This document shows positions 19,621 through 23,690 of a stretch of DNA of 23,690 nt, piece by piece. Position 1 is the stretch's first letter; each line of letters begins with the position of its first letter. The notes under the pieces were generated by a model, which saw nothing but the letters and a program-made list of their open reading frames with translations, did not search any database and had not been told where the DNA came from. The DNA comes from Chara braunii (taxonomy: Eukaryota > Streptophyta > Charophyceae > Charales > Characeae): assembly GCA_003427395.1 (NCBI GenBank), contig BFEA01000059.1:1431330-1455019 (forward strand), in the 5' to 3' direction. Position numbers and translations under genes: made by a program.

Positions 19621-20777
19621 TGAACGTGACCATCACAGGTATTTCTTCCTTATTTTTTTACATCTTTTCTCTAATCGAAGAAAGGGGGTCCTAAAGTTTG
19701 AATACAAAATCTAACTTTTTTTTAACCATTCAATACACAAAATAGGGTTTGGCTCCACCGGAGTACTTCGGGATTTTCCTCAACTTAAGAGTCAGTGCAG
19801 CGGACCTACTGTAACTTTAAGTCCGGATCCACCTACCGTAATGGACACTGCTCTTACAAAAAGGGCCCCCCAGCAGCAGTAAAATTTTCTGGAATCCATG
19901 GAAACGAACTTCACATTTAACAAAATCGAGGCCCGATGCATTGGATTGAGGTTAAGGAAATTATTGGCCAAAGCAACCGTGTTCAACCATCTCCGATTTG
20001 AGGAGCGGCCACAAGGCCACCAGATGCGCTCCGTCGTGCTGAACTCAAATCAACGTGGAATCAGCCACGGCATATGTCGAGAAAAAGCTAAGTGAAAAGC
20101 AATGGAGCCCGAAATACTTCAAACGTTTTACCCGAAGTAGCCCGGTTTTTCACTGTTCAATACTAGATGTGAGGACCCTAGGTTCTCCTGGCAGACAGCG
20201 GAGAGCCAGTAGACCCTGGGATCAGGCCCAAAGGGATAAGACCTGGTCAGGCAAGGGGTTGGGTGCGGGCAGGTTGTTTGGGACCCAGAAGGTCAACACC
20301 AAAAGACTCCGGAAGCAGCAACTACCAGACTGCAGTGTCCGCTAGGGTTAAAATTGGCTGGGAGGAAGGGTTTAGGAAATTATGGAAAGAGACGAGTTGT
20401 TATGGTGATTGTAGTTGCTAATGGGCCATACGGTCTGTGAATTGACTCATAGTTCTTTAGCGTTGTTGACCTCACAGCTACAACACTCAGTTGGTGAGCT
20501 AAATATTCACAAGCCTATCTTACCTGACTCAGGCTGACTGCCTGTTTACAGTGAGGACAGGCATTTTGCTCGGGTGGCAACAGAGTGGTGCTCAACCTGA
20601 GGATTCATCCCAATTCTGGCAGAATTGGTGGGAGATAGGCCATGTACAGGGCGGCGTACAAGAACGGCCTTGCTGATGAGGTGGAGCACATGATGATGCG
20701 AGTACATGCATGCATGTGCTGTTTGCACTCTGCTCGGTGAACACAGTTGCCGGATCCTGCTGGATGCAACAATTGGC
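19621..20777. other. No supported gene
   Basis: Open frames here (for example plus 20055-20345 and minus 20546-20947) lack splice context or recognisable domains. A minus-strand donor-like GAGTCAG|GTAAGATAG occurs near 20520, preceded by CTGTAAACAG, which would leave an 18-nt exon. This is too weak to call. T-rich sequence lies near 19650-19725. Confidence 0.4.
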
Positions 20778-21440
20778 GCGACGGGAGCGTACATGATTCC
20801 AATGGCCACACCATCACGCCATGAAGTGTGATTTTTCAACCGTACGGTCGAACAGTCCGTCACAATTGCACGGCTACACCACAAACAGAAATAAATCATC
20901 ATGACAACAATGATAACAATAAGAATAATTATTTTGGCGGCTCGCAAAATAATGAATGCGGTGCACCCATGACACGAAACAGAAAAGGCATGCGGGCTCC
21001 GAAGAGCACCGAAACCACATGCACGGCCACGAATCTGAGTGTCCTATGGAAAGTCCCGGACGGGAGTGCAGATGAATGCCAATGGCCACACCATCACGCC
21101 ATGACGTGTGACTTTTCAACTGTACCAAAAACAACGGTCGAACAGTCCGTCACAATTGCACAGCTACACCACAAACACAAATAAATAATAATAACAACAA
21201 TGATAACAACAACAATAATTATCTTGGAGGTTCGCAAAATGACAAATGCAGCACACACACGACGCGAAACAGAGGCATGCCGGCTCCAAAGAGCACCGAA
21301 ACCACATGCACGGCCACAAATCTAACTGCAATCACGTCTAGAGCATCCTAGGGAAAGTCCCACCCGCACTGTCCTCACGGCCACGTATCTGACTCCAATC
21401 GCACCGAGAGTGTCCTATGGAAAGTCCCGCAAGCACCGTC
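20778..21440. repeat. 280-bp tandem duplication with a partial third copy
   Basis: Copy 1 (about 20778-21057) and copy 2 (about 21058-21350) share AATGGCCACACCATCACGCC (20801 and 21081), ACAGTCCGTCACAATTGCAC, AAATAA-rich ACAATGATAACAA and GAGCACCGAAACCACATGCA. A partial third copy (about 21376-21440) repeats CACGGCCACGTATCTGACTC and GTGTCCTATGGAAAGTCCCG. Similar antisense peptides in the copies only reflect the DNA repeat. Confidence 0.9.
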
Positions 21441-21675
21441 CTCTACATTTTTTCAGTCTAACTAACATATATAATAGGATAATATAATATATAAGGATAA
21501 TGATAAGTTACGCTTTAATACTCCTTTGACCAGTTAAGTTAGATGCATACTGCCGCTATTTGGACATCTGGTGAACCGAAATGGGCAGGCCCTGCTAAGT
21601 TCCGGCCATAAACAAGAGTATTGGTTTCTTTTTCTTATCAATTTAGGTGAGCGCGCCTAGGTTAGAGAAACGGCG

Positions 21676-21796
21676 AACCGATTTAGAATTTCGTAGAAGC
21701 TTCTTGGACCGGTAGATTGGAATCGGGCGTGTAGTCCAAACGTTTTAGATTTTTGTAGAAGCTTCTTGGAACTGTAGATTAGAATCGGACACCTTG
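21676..21796. repeat. 62-bp tandem duplication inside the DNA transposon
   Basis: GTAGAAGCTTCTTGGA occurs at 21693 and 21755, each preceded by a TTTAGA-type stretch and followed by GTAGATTxGAATCGG. The repeat contains the palindrome AGAAGCTTCT. Confidence 0.85.
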
Positions 21797-22160
21797 TGAA
21801 TCGATATGGACGGGTATTCTAGAAACTTGGACAGACCCACTGCGCCCTGCCTCAAAGGACCAGACAATTTAGACTGACGAGCGCATAAATTGGTGGGCCC
21901 CACAGAAAATTGTGCGTCACTCACGTGTGTGCTGTGCACATCCACCTAGGTTGACAGTTTATGGGAGCAGCAGGCCCGTTATTCAGACGCATGTGACTAA
22001 CATGCAAAATCCCTTCACTAAGTTGATCTCTTTGTCGGTCCCAACGGTCTGTGCAGAATCTCAAATCGGTTGATTATTGGACTAAATGTGGTTTTGGCAA
22101 TACTAATTTGTTAAATCGATCTGCCTAACTCTATCAAGCGTCCAAACTGTTAAATCCTTT

Positions 22161-22256
22161 TGTCCAAAATGCTCATCATTTCTCCCAACCTAAATCTGGT
22201 ATGTCCAAAATGCTCATCACTTCTCCCAACCTATATCAGTTGTCCAAATCGCTTCT
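22161..22256. repeat. 41-bp tandem duplication inside the DNA transposon
   Basis: TGTCCAAAATGCTCATCA begins at 22161 and again at 22202, followed in both by TTTCTCCCAACCTA or CTTCTCCCAACCTA. A third TGTCCAAAT start lies near 22240-22250. These carry the GTCCAA motif that also recurs closer to the right end. Confidence 0.85.
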
Positions 22257-22425
22257 GATAATGTACTAAATAGGAAAATCGAACTGACCAATTCGGTTTG
22301 ATGGTTGTCCAATTGAATTTTCGTTTGTCCAAATTGCTTCACCTTGATCCTAACTTACCTGGTCAAAGGAGTAATAAATATAATATAATATATACATATA
22401 TACATAAGGGTACTGATAATAACTT

Positions 22426-22625
22426 AAAAGACAAAGACACACACATCAATAGAGTCCTATCGGTCGAGCAGATTGCCACTGTGACAAAATCCAACTAGTA
22501 GAGCCCTACCAACGTATGCATGTCAAAAAGACAAAGACACACACATCAATAGAGTCCTATTGGTCGAGCAGATTGCCACTTTGACAAAATCCAACTAGTA
22601 GAGCCCTACGAACGCATGTATGGCA
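22426..22625. repeat. 100-bp tandem duplication, two nearly identical copies
   Basis: AAAAGACAAAGACACACACA starts at 22426 and 22526, and the two copies differ at only a few sites through AGAGCCCTAC(C/G)AACG. The high similarity suggests a fairly recent duplication. Confidence 0.93.
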
Positions 22626-22679
22626 AGAAAACAATAAATCCACCGAAGGCCAGAGCCCGTGACCAGGAAACCCATTGGA

Positions 22680-22880
22680 AACCCAATTTCCAAGTACCCT
22701 TCCGAGTACCCGCCTCAACACGAACTCCACTAAGGGCTCAACTCCACAACCAGGCACTCTGAAAACCCTTTGAAAACCCAGCAACCCAATTTCCAAGTAC
22801 CCACCTCACCACTAACTCCACTAAGGGCCCAACTCCACAACCAGGCGCTCTGAAAACCCTCCGAAAACCCCGCTTAAAAC
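22680..22880. repeat. 103-bp tandem duplication, two copies
   Basis: ACCCAATTTCCAAGTACCC occurs at 22681 and 22784. Both copies run through ACTCCACTAAGGGC, CAACTCCACAACCAGGC and CTCTGAAAACCC. Within the first copy ACCC-rich phrases are themselves partly repeated. Confidence 0.92.
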
Positions 22881-23565
22881 GCTAGTACACGGCCCCAGCC
22901 TTGCAGAAAGTTTTTGTCACCACAAGCAAAACTCAGAGGTGCCGTGCAGCCAGGCCCGCCGTTGAAAAACAAAATTTGGCGGCCTCCGAAGTGGTGCAGG
23001 TTTCATGCTGACACCCGCAGGCCGATATGTGGTGTACTGGTGCTTTAAACCCAGCTTCTGAGGTGTGCACGGACACACCACCGGCCTAGGTGTGGGAAAC
23101 TTTTATGAGATTCCATTGCGCCTGCATTGTGGAGCACAGGCAATGGACTGTGACACCTAAAAAGGACAACAAAAAATGGTCCTAAAATGGTAAGCACGAC
23201 AGCCCATATCCTCAGCTTTTTCGCTTTGCCAACAACCCATTTTGGTTTGCACAAAAACCGGTTTGTTCCTTTTCCGCTTGTAGGATAACCCCTCCCCCTT
23301 ACCCTCTCCAGCAGGCTATCCACAATGGAAAAAGGGGCCGCAGGCAAAGCTAAAACACCAAACTTCGAGTTCTCCAGGCAGTTTTTTTAAAGGCTTGTTG
23401 TCATCAGCACTAGAAAACCTCTTCCATAGGCTTGACACCATCTGCACACCAGGCTGAGGAATCCAGCCCTAAAACCAGCCTCAACCTCGGCTAAATTGAT
23501 TACCATACCAAGCTAGGTTAGCTGGGCATGCCATATAGCCTGTAAACTTAGCCAATGGTCATCCC
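22881..23565. other. No supported gene
   Basis: A minus-strand open stretch near 23045-23347 encodes one hydrophobic segment (LRIWAVVLTILGPFFVVLF) but lacks a matching exon partner. The rest is unremarkable. Confidence 0.4.
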
Positions 23566-23690
23566 TTATGCAAACAATTTACCTGGAGTCTTCATGACCG
23601 TCAGCCAGAGCCAAAGTGCAGAAGACACCCTACATCTTACGGCCTCTCTCGACCACTTACCACAATCCTTCAGGACCGTCAGCCAGAGCC
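23566..23690 (-). CDS. Possible exon sequence in a 78-bp (26-codon) tandem repeat, cut by the window edge
   Basis: GACCGTCAGCCAGAGCC or a near copy occurs at 23596 and 23674, a period of 78, so the repeat keeps frame. On the minus strand one frame is open from the edge through both copies to TAA at 23566-23568, reading LWLTVLKDC in one copy and LWLTVMKTP in the other. Each copy is followed by a donor-like site (TTGTG|GTAAGTGG after 23661; CTCCAG|GTAAAT after 23583). Both would leave one base of a codon, the phase needed by the micro-exon at 9640. It may therefore be a duplicated upstream exon of that gene, or a chance open repeat. Confidence 0.28.
   Translation of the reverse strand, partial: LWLTVLKDCGKWSREAVRCRVSSALWLWLTVMKTPGKLFA

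Larger units (their letters stand above)
21521..22371. mobile_element. Stowaway/Tc1-mariner-like non-autonomous DNA transposon (851 bp)
   Basis: The left end CTCCTTTGACCAGTTAAGTT (21521) is mirrored by the right end AACTTACCTGGTCAAAGGAG (22371). The inverted match extends, with gaps in identity, about 45 bp inward to ATTTGGACA / TGTCCAAAT. Both ends abut TA (21519-21520 and 22372-22373), the target duplication of Tc1/mariner elements, and CTCC...GGAG ends are typical of Stowaway MITEs. The interior has no transposase frame. TTGGAC-type motifs recur in the left half and GTCCAA in the right half, like subterminal repeats. At 851 bp it is long for a MITE, so it may be a deletion derivative of a larger element. 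Confidence 0.75.

Noticed and set aside
20704-20717. Palindrome ACATGCATGCATGT as a regulatory site
   Set aside because: A short alternating sequence easily arises by chance and has no gene next to it.
20546-21184. Frames sharing SWRDGVAIGI-type peptides
   Set aside because: The similarity comes from the 280-bp DNA duplication; the frames differ in length and have no splice or domain support.
23045-23347. Minus-strand frame with one hydrophobic segment
   Set aside because: No recognisable domain and no usable exon partner; composition is as expected by chance.

Overview
This is a eukaryotic, intron-bearing and repeat-rich window. It has no operons, dense ORFs or bacterial signals. It contains GT-AG splice signals, long CT/AC microsatellites, many short tandem duplications, and the remains of two Ty3/gypsy retrotransposons of the plant chromovirus kind, one with a tRNA-iMet-like primer site. 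From memory of the gag and pol wording, the best guess is a streptophyte with a large genome, possibly a stonewort (Chara-like). This is an inference and needs a database search.

Left third (1-10446). A minus-strand host gene can be pieced together from small exon-like blocks with good splice sites and matching phases: 9640-9612, 9354-9193, about 1631-1572 and 1106-819. An 8 kb stretch between the second and third blocks would then be intron. That stretch holds a very decayed plus-strand Ty3/gypsy element (about 2580-4860: zinc knuckle, possible protease, RT and integrase remnants, polypurine tract, LTR start). It also holds a 31-bp minisatellite grown inside that element's pol, a 236-bp tandem duplication (5826-6255), and a plus-strand two-exon ORF of unknown function with paired CxxC motifs (6456-7081).

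Middle (10447-18889). One nearly full-length minus-strand Ty3/gypsy chromovirus has both LTRs (about 1.09 and 0.98 kb), a primer binding site, a 1.1-kb leader, gag with a CCHC knuckle, protease, RT, RNase H, integrase, a C-terminal chromodomain-like tail and a polypurine tract. It is dead: gag and RT carry frameshifts, and RNase H to chromodomain is one frame broken by four nonsense codons. RT has lost its motif A Asp and has N for the first Asp of the YxDD box.

Right third (18890-23690). Mostly non-coding repeats: a degenerate ~170-bp repeat, a 280-bp tandem duplication, an 851-bp Stowaway/Tc1-mariner-like non-autonomous element with CTCC...GGAG ends and TA flanks, and adjacent 100-bp and 103-bp tandem duplications. 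At the right edge a 78-bp (26-codon) repeat is open in one minus-strand frame. Both of its copies end in a GTAA donor whose phase fits the 9612-9640 exon, so the retrotransposon may sit inside a large intron of the same gene.

No defence system, CRISPR array, rRNA or clear tRNA gene was seen. The least explained items are the minus-strand split gene with its possible duplicated edge exon and the plus-strand CxxC ORF.
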